Below are positions 52,201 to 58,340 of a DNA stretch of 58,340 bases, piece after piece. Position numbers and translations under genes: made by a program. Source of the DNA: Enterocloster asparagiformis (GTDB lineage: Bacteria; Bacillota; Clostridia; Lachnospirales; Lachnospiraceae); contig JAGZSY010000034.1 in NCBI GenBank assembly GCA_018380885.1, positions 1 through 58,340 of the forward strand, read 5' to 3'. The notes below the pieces were generated by a model. It made no database searches. It worked only from the letters and a program-made list of their open reading frames with translations, and was not told the origin of the DNA. Positions within the stretch are counted from its first letter, which is position 1. Each line of letters opens with the position of its first letter.

Positions 52201-54603
52201 ATGAGACTGACAAAACAGATTGCAATCGGCTGCTGCCTGTCACTTGCCGCAATGGCTCTTGCGGGCTGTGAGGGAAGGAGCGGGCCGGGGGAGAGACAGG
52301 CGGTGGAGATAACGCAGGGGGGAATGGAAGGGGAGAGGACGGATCGCGGCGGGAGGCCGAAGGAGGAGAACGCCGGGAAACAGGGGGGAAACGTGCGGGC
52401 CAGGGGGATGGAGTTTGACTACAAGGTAGACCCGGAGAATTTTTCATTGACACTTTACGTGGACGGCCAGGCGCTTCCGGCAGCGGCCTCGTCCCGGCGG
52501 AGCGTAGAGGTGGTGAAAACCGGTGAGGAGGGCATGATTTGGCGTTACCCGGATGAAAAAATCCGGGTGGCGGTAAGTCCGGCCGACGGCTATTTAAGTG
52601 TGGAGATTGATGCGGAGACAGGGGAGGACCAGTCGTTTCGATGGCCGGACATTTCCGCCGATCTCTATTACATTCCTTTAGGAGAGGGAAAGCGGGTGAT
52701 CGCAGGCCAGGAGGAGTGGAACGCCTACCTAAACGGGCGGGAGCTGGCGGTGAACGAATCCCTGTCCATGCCCTTTTGGGCGTCTGTCTACGGCGATTAT
52801 GCGGTACTCTTTATTATGGAAAATCCCTTTCGTACCAATTTAGTCTTTTTCGGGGATTCCGGCGTGGCGTTTTCTGCAGAGCACGAGTATCCAGCCATTG
52901 CGAAAAACCGCACGAATCGTTACCGCGTCTATGTGGCGGAGAACGATCCGGTCGCGATTGCCAAAATATACCGGGCATATGCACAGGAAAAAGGGGAGTT
53001 TGTAACGCTGCAGCAGAAGGCGGCGAAGAACCCGGATGTCCGGAAATTGTATGGGGCTCCCCACATTTACCTCCACGGCGAGCTGGCGGTTTCACCGGAC
53101 GATATCAACTGGCCGGCCTTCCGAAATGCGCTGGACACGCCGGAAATGCGGCGCATAACTTCGTTTTTTTCCGAGGCGGAAAACGGCGCTGAGACCAAAG
53201 CGGTATTTGACGAGCTGGCAAAGCAGGACTATGTGGCGGAGTATCAGAAAAATGTCATCTGTACCTATCTGACTTCGGTAATAAAGAGAAGGGATTTCTA
53301 CACGCCGGGGGTATTTTCCCGCAGCAGCGCAGAAATGCAGGACATCCTGGACAGCGGGGAGAAAACGCCCTACCGTGTGATCCGGTTGAACCAGGGCGCG
53401 CTGGCGGAAAATATGCCGGAAGTATTTCAACCGGCGGACAGCTGGCTTGCGGGGGATACCACGGAACTGCTGGCGCAGCTCGAGGCGGCCGGAATCCGGG
53501 AGGCGTGGATTGGGTTAAACAGCTGGGAGCAGGCGTATATAAAACCGGAAATGGTCCGTCAGGCGGAGGAGCAGGGCTATCTGATCGGCGCTTACGACTC
53601 GTACCACTCCATCCACGAGCCTGGAAAGGAGCAGTGGATTACCGCAAAATTTTCCGATTCAGCGCTCTATGAAAACGCCACCATAGCCGGGGCGGACGGA
53701 GAAAAGCAGAAGGGCTTCAAGCAGGTGGGCCGAAAATTGAACCCCACGCTCTCCATGCCCGCCGTGAAGAGCAGGATGGAGGAAATTATGGACACGGAAA
53801 TTCCGTTTAATTCCTGGTTTATCGACTGCGATGCATTTGGGGAGATTTACGACGACTATTCGCCGGAGCACATCACGACCCAGGAGGAGGACCTGGCGGC
53901 CAGGCTGGAACGGATGGCCTATATCCGGGACAATTTCGGCCTGGTGATCGGCTCGGAGGGCGGAAACGGCTTCGCCGCCTCCACGGTGGCATTTGCCCAC
54001 GGGATCGAGCTAAAATCATTTGCCTGGATGGACGAGGACATGAACGCCAACCGGGACAGTCCGTATTATATGGGGAAATATTACAACGCCAGAGGTGGAG
54101 TGCCGGAACACTTTTCGAAGCGCGTTCCGTTGAAAGAGCCGTACCGCACGGTGTTTCTCGATCCGCGCTGCGATATCCCGCTGTTCAAGCTGGTCTACAA
54201 CGATTCCGTAATCACCAGCTACCATTGGGACTGGTCCACCTTCAAAATTCAGGGGGCGACCGCGGACCGTATGCTGCGGGAGGTGCTATACAATGTCCCT
54301 CCGCTGTACCATCTGGACCGGGCGGAGTGGGAGCGGTACGGTGAGGATATCGCACGCCATAATGCGGTGTGGTCTGAATTCAGCAAAAAGGCTTGTGAGC
54401 GGGAAATGACAGACTTCGCCAGCCTGTCCGGGGACGGAGCGGTACAGATGGCGGGCTATGGACCGAATTTAAAGGCGGTGGCGAATTTCAGCGCATCTCC
54501 CTGGCAGTACGGGGATATGGAGATTCCCGCCCACTCCGTTCTGATTGAGGAGGCCGGCCGGAGCTTTGTCTACACGCCCGACGTGGGGGAAGAGAACCAG
54601 TAA
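52201..54603 (+). CDS. large lipoprotein, glycoside hydrolase-like (TIM-barrel type suspected)
   Basis: 800 residues from the ATG after AAAAAGGAGATTACC. Lipoprotein signal with lipobox ALAGC (Cys23), a charged linker, a beta-rich N-terminal domain to about 290, then a region with WLAGDTTELLAQLEAAGIRE, YLIGAYDSYHSI, FNSWFIDCDAFGEIYDDYSP and LVIGSEGGNGFAAS, which looks like barrel strands with acidic ends of the kind seen in GH101/GH129-type enzymes or DUF5696 proteins. Family assignment is uncertain. Control by the adjacent kinase/regulator pair is suggested by its promoter. Probably acts on an outside polysaccharide or cell-envelope glycan. Confidence 0.7.
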   Translation: MRLTKQIAIGCCLSLAAMALAGCEGRSGPGERQAVEITQGGMEGERTDRGGRPKEENAGKQGGNVRARGMEFDYKVDPENFSLTLYVDGQALPAAASSRRSVEVVKTGEEGMIWRYPDEKIRVAVSPADGYLSVEIDAETGEDQSFRWPDISADLYYIPLGEGKRVIAGQEEWNAYLNGRELAVNESLSMPFWASVYGDYAVLFIMENPFRTNLVFFGDSGVAFSAEHEYPAIAKNRTNRYRVYVAENDPVAIAKIYRAYAQEKGEFVTLQQKAAKNPDVRKLYGAPHIYLHGELAVSPDDINWPAFRNALDTPEMRRITSFFSEAENGAETKAVFDELAKQDYVAEYQKNVICTYLTSVIKRRDFYTPGVFSRSSAEMQDILDSGEKTPYRVIRLNQGALAENMPEVFQPADSWLAGDTTELLAQLEAAGIREAWIGLNSWEQAYIKPEMVRQAEEQGYLIGAYDSYHSIHEPGKEQWITAKFSDSALYENATIAGADGEKQKGFKQVGRKLNPTLSMPAVKSRMEEIMDTEIPFNSWFIDCDAFGEIYDDYSPEHITTQEEDLAARLERMAYIRDNFGLVIGSEGGNGFAASTVAFAHGIELKSFAWMDEDMNANRDSPYYMGKYYNARGGVPEHFSKRVPLKEPYRTVFLDPRCDIPLFKLVYNDSVITSYHWDWSTFKIQGATADRMLREVLYNVPPLYHLDRAEWERYGEDIARHNAVWSEFSKKACEREMTDFASLSGDGAVQMAGYGPNLKAVANFSASPWQYGDMEIPAHSVLIEEAGRSFVYTPDVGEENQ

Positions 54604-54605
54604 AG

Positions 54606-54661
54606 GCCAGGCGCCGCGCGCCCGGACCGCAGATTGCGGTAACGGGGGCACGGCGCTTGGC
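54606..54661 (+). terminator. inverted repeat after the lipoprotein gene
   Basis: GCCAGGCGCCG and CGGCGCTTGGC arms with a nested ACCGC/GCGGT hairpin. No T-run; may end transcripts from both sides, as cotJC converges here. Confidence 0.45.
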
Positions 54662-54672
54662 GTACGGGCTAA

Positions 54673-55098
54673 TTACTGGTTGCAGGTATCTTGACGGATA
54701 TCAAATTCCGGGTTGAAGGCGTAGAAGTTGCGGCTGTCCAGGTGGTCCTGGGTGATCCGCAGCAGCTCGCCGAACCGCTGGTAGTGCACGACCTCGCGCT
54801 CCCGCAGGAACTTGATGGGCTCGCATACGTCGTAGTCCTTTACCACACGCAGGATGTTGTCGTAGGTGGTGCGGGCTTTCTGCTCCGCAGCCATGTCCTC
54901 GTGCAAATCCGTGATCACGTCGCCCTTGGACTGGAACTCACAGGCATTGAAGGGGATGCCCCCTGCGGCCTGGGGCCAGATACCGGTTCCGTGGTCAATG
55001 TAGTAGGGGCCAAAGCCCTGTTCCACTAACTGTTCTGCCGTCAAATTGCGGGTGAGCTGGTGAACGATGGTGGCGACGATTTCCAGATGGGCCAACTC
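54673..55098 (-). pseudogene. cotJC: cotJC, 3' part (manganese catalase-type spore coat protein), cut by insertion
   Basis: The frame carries about 141 residues of the C-terminal part: ELAHLEIVATIVHQLT, GGIPFNACEFQSKGDVITDL, AAEQKARTTYDN and FLREREVVHYQRFGELL, with the Glu and His ligands of the di-manganese site. Family members are about 190 residues and begin some 65 residues earlier; similarity stops sharply at ELAHLE, where family proteins read TEELAHLE or similar. The upstream bases belong to the recombinase element. The 5' half is presumably beyond the right end of the window. The gene may be repaired if the element is excised. Confidence 0.8.
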
Positions 55099-55131
55099 GT
55101 ATGTACATAATCTCTCTACGTGTGAAGCATA
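55099..55131. other. element/cotJC junction, candidate attachment half-site
   Basis: Between the last cotJC codon and the recombinase stop. It has a perfect palindrome TATGTACATA at 55100-55109 and a GTATG/CATAC pair spanning 55099-55131. Large serine recombinases use imperfect palindromic sites, with crossover at a two-base core. The core cannot be set from one side only. Confidence 0.5.
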
Positions 55132-56712
55132 CTACAACCTTGGGAAGATTTTTAACGTGAATTTGTCTTGCCCTCCGGTCATGCGGTTCCCCTTATGGGG
55201 CTTAGAATATTCGACGCGTTCTAAGATATCTTTTAAAAGCGTGTTTTTGACAATAGGCGAATCCACATTTGGGTATTCCGCTAGGACATGCTCCCACTTT
55301 GAAATTACTTCTTGCTTATCTGCTGTCAGTTTTTCTAGGCTTTGGATTTTTCCATGCAGTTCTTTAGCCTCCCGACGGGATATTGCAATTTTTTCATTTA
55401 GCGCAGTAGCCCGCTGCTGGAACATCTCAATAGAATACACCTCTTTCTCCAAAAGGTCCATTGCCTTGTCAAGTTGTTTTTGCGCTGATGTTTCTATCTC
55501 TTGCACAGAGGTCAACCGAGATTTACACTGGTTCAGTTGTGCTCGATTCAGTTCAGTTGCGGTATCTTCCACTTGCACTCTATATTCATTAAGCCATTGA
55601 TTAAGCGCTTTCAGCAACCGGTCCTCAATTAAATAGTAGTAGGAAGCTGACGTTTTACAACCGCGTGTAAGACACATAATCATATCATCACGGCAGGTAG
55701 GGGATGCAGGTCGGCGGTACATAGACTTCCCGCACTCTGCGCAATATATCAGACCCGCAAGAGGGTTTTTAATTCCATTGAAAAACGGCTTTTTGTAATT
55801 CTCCTTCCGTTTCTGACCTGCTAGATCAAAAATCTCTTTGTCAACTATCGGGGCGTGTAATCCATCATATAACTCATAGTTTTTATTGATAGGGCGGCTG
55901 ACGGTTACTTTTCCGTTGGCAGTCCTTTTCTGCTGCTGTCTGTATCCATGCTGCAGCTTTCCAATATAAACAGGATTTTCTACAATCCGTCGAATTGTAC
56001 ATGCTGCCCAGTATGATCCGTTCGGCGGTTTTATCCCCATATCATCTAATATATGCCCGATGGTGGAAGTGCCTACTGGAATATTATTGCTTTCAGGTGT
56101 ACCATACACATACATTTTATAGATTAGCTTAACAACTTCGGCTTCCTCTGGGATCGCTTGGAGTGTAAATCCCTTATCATGTGGGATTTTTACCCTCTCG
56201 AACCCGTAAGGCGGTTTGTTCCCAGTCCATTTACCCTCACTTATGGAAGCTTTACGCCCGCGCTGCAAGCGCCGGTTGATAGTCTTATATTCTCTCCGAC
56301 TCATAAATAGCCCAAATTCCGCATATTCTTCGTCAAATTCGTCGTTGGGGTTGTAGACCTTTACCGGCGTGATGATACGGGTTCCGGCATACTTGAATGT
56401 TTCCATGATCAATCCCTGATCCCGTGTATCACCGCGGGCTAGTCGTTCCAATTCCACTACCAGGACTCCGTCCGGGCGCATATCCTCAATATCTTCTAGC
56501 ATTTTCAACATTTCAGGCCGGGCGGCGATTGTCTCTCCAGATACAATTTCATGATACCAGGTGGAAACTGTTATATTATACCGGACAGCCAAGCTCTCCA
56601 GCATCTTTCTGTGCCGCTCCAGTGTTTCTCCCTCTCCATGCAGCTCCGCGTCCCGATCCTCCCGGGATTTGCGCAGGTACGCAAAATATAATCCATCTTT
56701 TTTCAGTTCCAT
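55132..56712 (-). CDS. large serine recombinase
   Basis: 526 residues. Resolvase domain with YLRKSRED (catalytic Ser16) and ELERLARGDTRDQGLIMETF; Recombinase domain around GNKPPYGFERV and VGTSTIGHILDDMGIKPP; zinc ribbon with CAECGKSMYRRP and a second Cys pair; coiled coil with many Glu/Lys/Gln near 400-470. This layout matches phage-type integrases and the recombinases of skin-like elements. AAGGAGGG precedes the ATG at 56712. The gene reads toward the cotJC junction, which lies 34 bases after its stop. Confidence 0.96.
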   Translation of the reverse strand: MELKKDGLYFAYLRKSREDRDAELHGEGETLERHRKMLESLAVRYNITVSTWYHEIVSGETIAARPEMLKMLEDIEDMRPDGVLVVELERLARGDTRDQGLIMETFKYAGTRIITPVKVYNPNDEFDEEYAEFGLFMSRREYKTINRRLQRGRKASISEGKWTGNKPPYGFERVKIPHDKGFTLQAIPEEAEVVKLIYKMYVYGTPESNNIPVGTSTIGHILDDMGIKPPNGSYWAACTIRRIVENPVYIGKLQHGYRQQQKRTANGKVTVSRPINKNYELYDGLHAPIVDKEIFDLAGQKRKENYKKPFFNGIKNPLAGLIYCAECGKSMYRRPASPTCRDDMIMCLTRGCKTSASYYYLIEDRLLKALNQWLNEYRVQVEDTATELNRAQLNQCKSRLTSVQEIETSAQKQLDKAMDLLEKEVYSIEMFQQRATALNEKIAISRREAKELHGKIQSLEKLTADKQEVISKWEHVLAEYPNVDSPIVKNTLLKDILERVEYSKPHKGNRMTGGQDKFTLKIFPRL

Positions 56713-56893
56713 TATACACCCTCCTTGTAAAATGTATTAAAAATGAGTACAAAAAATACACCCATTGACCGGGTGCACTGCGGGGTGATATAATACAGAT
56801 GTCAAGCTGGTATTATACCGCCCCGTTAGTGCAACGGGCAATAGTACCTATTTTCAAAAGCTCTTGCGTTGGTAGCGCAGGGGCTTTTTCTTA
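56713..56893. other. interval between recombinase and DUF4352 gene
   Basis: No gene. AT-rich, with several GTATTATA/TATAAT-like motifs at about 56790-56815, of which one could be the recombinase promoter on the minus strand, plus a terminator at 56856-56889. Confidence 0.45.
56856..56889 (-). terminator. terminator after the DUF4352 gene
   Basis: AAAAGCTCTTGCG and CGCAGGGGCTTTTT arms with a seven-base loop and two mismatches; T-runs on both strands, so it may be bidirectional. Confidence 0.6.
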
Positions 56894-57895
56894 TTATTTT
56901 ACAATAAAATATACTTTATCTTGTGATAAGAAATCTGTCTCAAATTCAATTTCTATTTTATTTGAGTCTTTCGGAACTTCGTAGTAGATTTTTCCTTTTA
57001 TATTCCGGTTAGGAGACAATGTCGCGATAGAACTCATGGTATCGTCTGCTGTTAATATTGCTTGCGAACACAGAGTATCATCAGCATAGCAATCAAATGA
57101 TACAGAGCCAACCGAATAATCAGATTCACCGATATTATATACAGAAAATTCCGCATAAATATATTTATTTCCTGATGCAGGCTGTAAAAATTCATTGTCT
57201 GTGGAATAATCACCTGAATCAATGAACATGATTTTAATTTCATTGGATTCAAAAACATCTCCAACATTGTATTCCGAGACTTCACTACTATCAGTACGTG
57301 ATTCATCAAAAGTCCCAGGAGTAGTATCAGTGTATCCCGCAGATTCAGAAATGCTTTCAACAAATTGATTACCTTCGTCATATATGGATTGCATTATATT
57401 CTCATAAGATTGCTGAAATTCATTTTTTGTAGTGACAGCATTTTGATATTGAATATATATACCGAATCCCCACATCATGGTGAAGAAAAAAGTCAAAAAT
57501 ATTCTGTTTGACATGGTATTTTTTTTGTGGTGCCACATCAAAAATAGTCCTAGGGGAAAACAACAAAAGAGCATTAATAATATAAAAAAATTTCTTTCGT
57601 AGAATTTTAACTCATTTGAATTGTGCTCTACGAAATCTAATACAGGTTTGTTTTCTTGAATAAACGTTATGGCTTTAAAAATGGGTGAATTGGCTTTTTT
57701 TGAAAATTCGAATCTTCTTACCTGATTAGTAATATCAACAAATTCGATGTATCCTCCATCACCGTGTTTAAAATATGAGTAATCAATGCGCTTTAAATCG
57801 TCATAGGGTATTTCTATTTTATTCCCCCAGAAAGTAATGATGGTTGCCTTCTGTTTTCCTATAAAAAGCTCTCCTCCGGAACCTTTTATGCTCAA
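56894..57895 (-). CDS. membrane protein with N-terminal PH-like and C-terminal DUF4352 domains
   Basis: 333 residues from a TTG chosen because GGAGGT lies five bases upstream. Residues 1-90 look like a bacterial PH-like domain (GELFIGKQKATIITFWGNKI, GYIEFVD). Two membrane segments follow (about 103-121 and 131-150), then a short outside linker and a DUF4352/telokin-like domain (YNVGDVFESNEIKIMFIDSG, NKYIYAEFSVYNIGESDYSV). Such proteins are often on mobile elements and in cell-envelope functions; the exact role is unknown. Divergent from the XRE regulator. Confidence 0.75.
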   Translation of the reverse strand: MSIKGSGGELFIGKQKATIITFWGNKIEIPYDDLKRIDYSYFKHGDGGYIEFVDITNQVRRFEFSKKANSPIFKAITFIQENKPVLDFVEHNSNELKFYERNFFILLMLFCCFPLGLFLMWHHKKNTMSNRIFLTFFFTMMWGFGIYIQYQNAVTTKNEFQQSYENIMQSIYDEGNQFVESISESAGYTDTTPGTFDESRTDSSEVSEYNVGDVFESNEIKIMFIDSGDYSTDNEFLQPASGNKYIYAEFSVYNIGESDYSVGSVSFDCYADDTLCSQAILTADDTMSSIATLSPNRNIKGKIYYEVPKDSNKIEIEFETDFLSQDKVYFIVK

Positions 57896-57936
57896 AGTGC
57901 ACCTCCTAAATAAATGTAAAAAATTATAACCCCCTG

Positions 57937-57984
57937 TTGCAAAAAGCAAACGTATGTTCTATAATGAAATTGGAACATATGTTC
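57937..57984 (+). promoter_or_regulatory. XRE-regulator promoter with LexA-box-like operator
   Basis: TTGCAA and TATAAT separated by 17 bases (57937-57965). GAACATATGTTC at 57973-57984 is a perfect palindrome matching the Firmicute LexA pattern GAAC-N4-GTTC and covers the transcription start; a half-copy GTATGTTC lies in the spacer. It may be bound by LexA or by the element's own repressor. Confidence 0.7.
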
Positions 57985-58035
57985 GCACATACTTCCGCGC
58001 GGAATGCGAATACTAACCGCATGGAGGTAGAAAAT

Positions 58036-58254
58036 TTGATACCAGAGTACCGAATCGAGTACCATCTGTATGATCTTCGGACCCAGAAGAATTTCACGGA
58101 TCGGGAACTCTCCAAAATCTCAGGCGTAAGCAAGACCCAGATCAATCAAATTGAAGATGGAAAAGCCAATCCCACCATACGCACATTGTGTTCACTTTCC
58201 CTGGCACTTGGCGTCCCCCCTGGCGACCTGTTTTCAATCCAGATCGACCCCTAA
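58036..58254 (+). CDS. XRE-family helix-turn-helix regulator
   Basis: 72 residues from a TTG with GGAGG eight bases upstream; an ATG at 58021 has no ribosome site. Single HTH_3 domain: EYHLYDLRTQKNFTDRELSK, then SGVSKTQINQIEDGKANPTI and LCSLSLALGVPPGDLFSI. Typical phage-type or element repressor. Its promoter holds inverted repeats, suggesting autoregulation. No antirepressor is seen in the remaining 86 bases. Confidence 0.88.
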   Translation: MIPEYRIEYHLYDLRTQKNFTDRELSKISGVSKTQINQIEDGKANPTIRTLCSLSLALGVPPGDLFSIQIDP

Positions 58255-58282
58255 ATGGGGTACATAATAGACACTTGTCTAT

Positions 58283-58306
58283 ATTTGTCCGTTATACCGG
58301 ACAAAT
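58283..58306 (+). terminator. inverted repeat after the XRE gene
   Basis: ATTTGTCCG and CGGACAAAT form perfect nine-base arms around six bases, 29 bases after the stop. No clear T-run; could instead be an operator for the next gene beyond the window. A small CCCC/GGGG hairpin overlaps the stop codon at about 58250. Confidence 0.5.
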
Positions 58307-58340
58307 GCGCCACCGGCGGTATATTCTGATATCCGAAGCC

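Larger units (their letters stand above)
55099..58340. mobile_element. AT-rich serine-recombinase element inserted in cotJC (right end outside window)
   Basis: Starts where cotJC similarity ends and carries a large serine recombinase reading toward the junction, a PH-like/DUF4352 membrane protein and an XRE regulator with phage-like operator region. Base composition drops visibly compared with the rest of the window. No structural phage genes are seen in the 3.2 kb available, so prophage, skin-like element or integrative element cannot be told apart. Confidence 0.75.

Noticed and set aside
56815..56890. tRNA-like stretch with GGTAGCGCAGGGG
   Set aside because: It resembles a D-arm but no anticodon arm, T-arm or acceptor stem can be formed; it is better read as a terminator hairpin.
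1..58340. Insertion sequences or transposases
   Set aside because: No DDE or HUH transposase-like protein was seen; the only recombinase is the serine type at 55132-56712.

Overview
The window looks like chromosome from a spore-forming anaerobic member of the Clostridia, probably Lachnospiraceae-like. Evidence: spoIID, spoIIQ and a cotJC fragment are present, with YesM/YesN two-component pairs, many solute-binding lipoproteins and ferredoxin-dependent indolepyruvate oxidoreductase. Base composition is GC-rich with strong AGGAGG-type ribosome sites, except for the AT-rich right end. No rRNA, tRNA, CRISPR array or insertion sequence was seen. Species assignment is inference.

Left arm, minus strand (1-9.2 kb). 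A RbsABC-type sugar importer (binding protein cut by the window edge, permease, tandem ATPase) follows a ROK-family kinase. Upstream is a separate operon of a YesN-like regulator, a YesM-like kinase with almost no outside-facing domain, and a tandem ABC ATPase that has lost its catalytic motifs. A stand-alone NuoE-like [2Fe-2S] protein comes next.

9.6-17.5 kb. An OmpR-type regulator diverges from a tripartite tricarboxylate transporter operon (TctC-TctB-TctA). This is followed by a small membrane zinc-ribbon protein, a hybrid histidine kinase and a second TctC-like binding protein that may act as its sensor.

17.5-23.4 kb. M32 carboxypeptidase, then spoIID and spoIIQ. Between the last two lies a pair of half-size chromate transporters, and just before spoIIQ a relic of a second spoIID tail. 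A CBS-domain protein follows.

23.6-32.9 kb. An eight-gene operon starts with a GntR/UTRA regulator fused to a catalytically dead ADP-ribosylglycohydrolase domain. It continues with a cupin protein, an apparently active ADP-ribosylglycohydrolase, a PfkB kinase and a BMP-type nucleoside-like ABC importer, ending at a 31-bp inverted repeat. This is the best candidate for an undescribed system: import and cleavage of an N-glycoside such as a nucleoside or ADP-ribose derivative, sensed by a pseudoenzyme.

33-43 kb. A LacI-type repressor diverges from an operon with two GTAATCGATTAC operators: PPC/DUF296 protein, Dpp/Opp-type ABC importer, PepV-like M20 peptidase, L-rhamnose mutarotase-like protein and 3-hydroxyacyl-CoA dehydrogenase-like protein.

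43-49 kb. An aryl-acid cluster: two phenylacetate-CoA ligase paralogs flank indolepyruvate ferredoxin oxidoreductase alpha and beta, followed by a double-ACT protein.

49-54.6 kb. A 36-bp tandem repeat, then a consensus promoter, then thirty 19-bp repeats forming the apparent leader of an OmpR-type regulator/kinase pair. A large lipoprotein follows, behind a promoter with 11-bp-phased direct repeats.

54.6 kb to the end. The 3' part of cotJC is cut by an AT-rich element with a large serine recombinase at the junction, a PH-like/DUF4352 membrane protein and an XRE regulator under a LexA-box-like operator. The layout recalls elements that interrupt sporulation genes and are excised in the mother cell, but the other end is outside the window.
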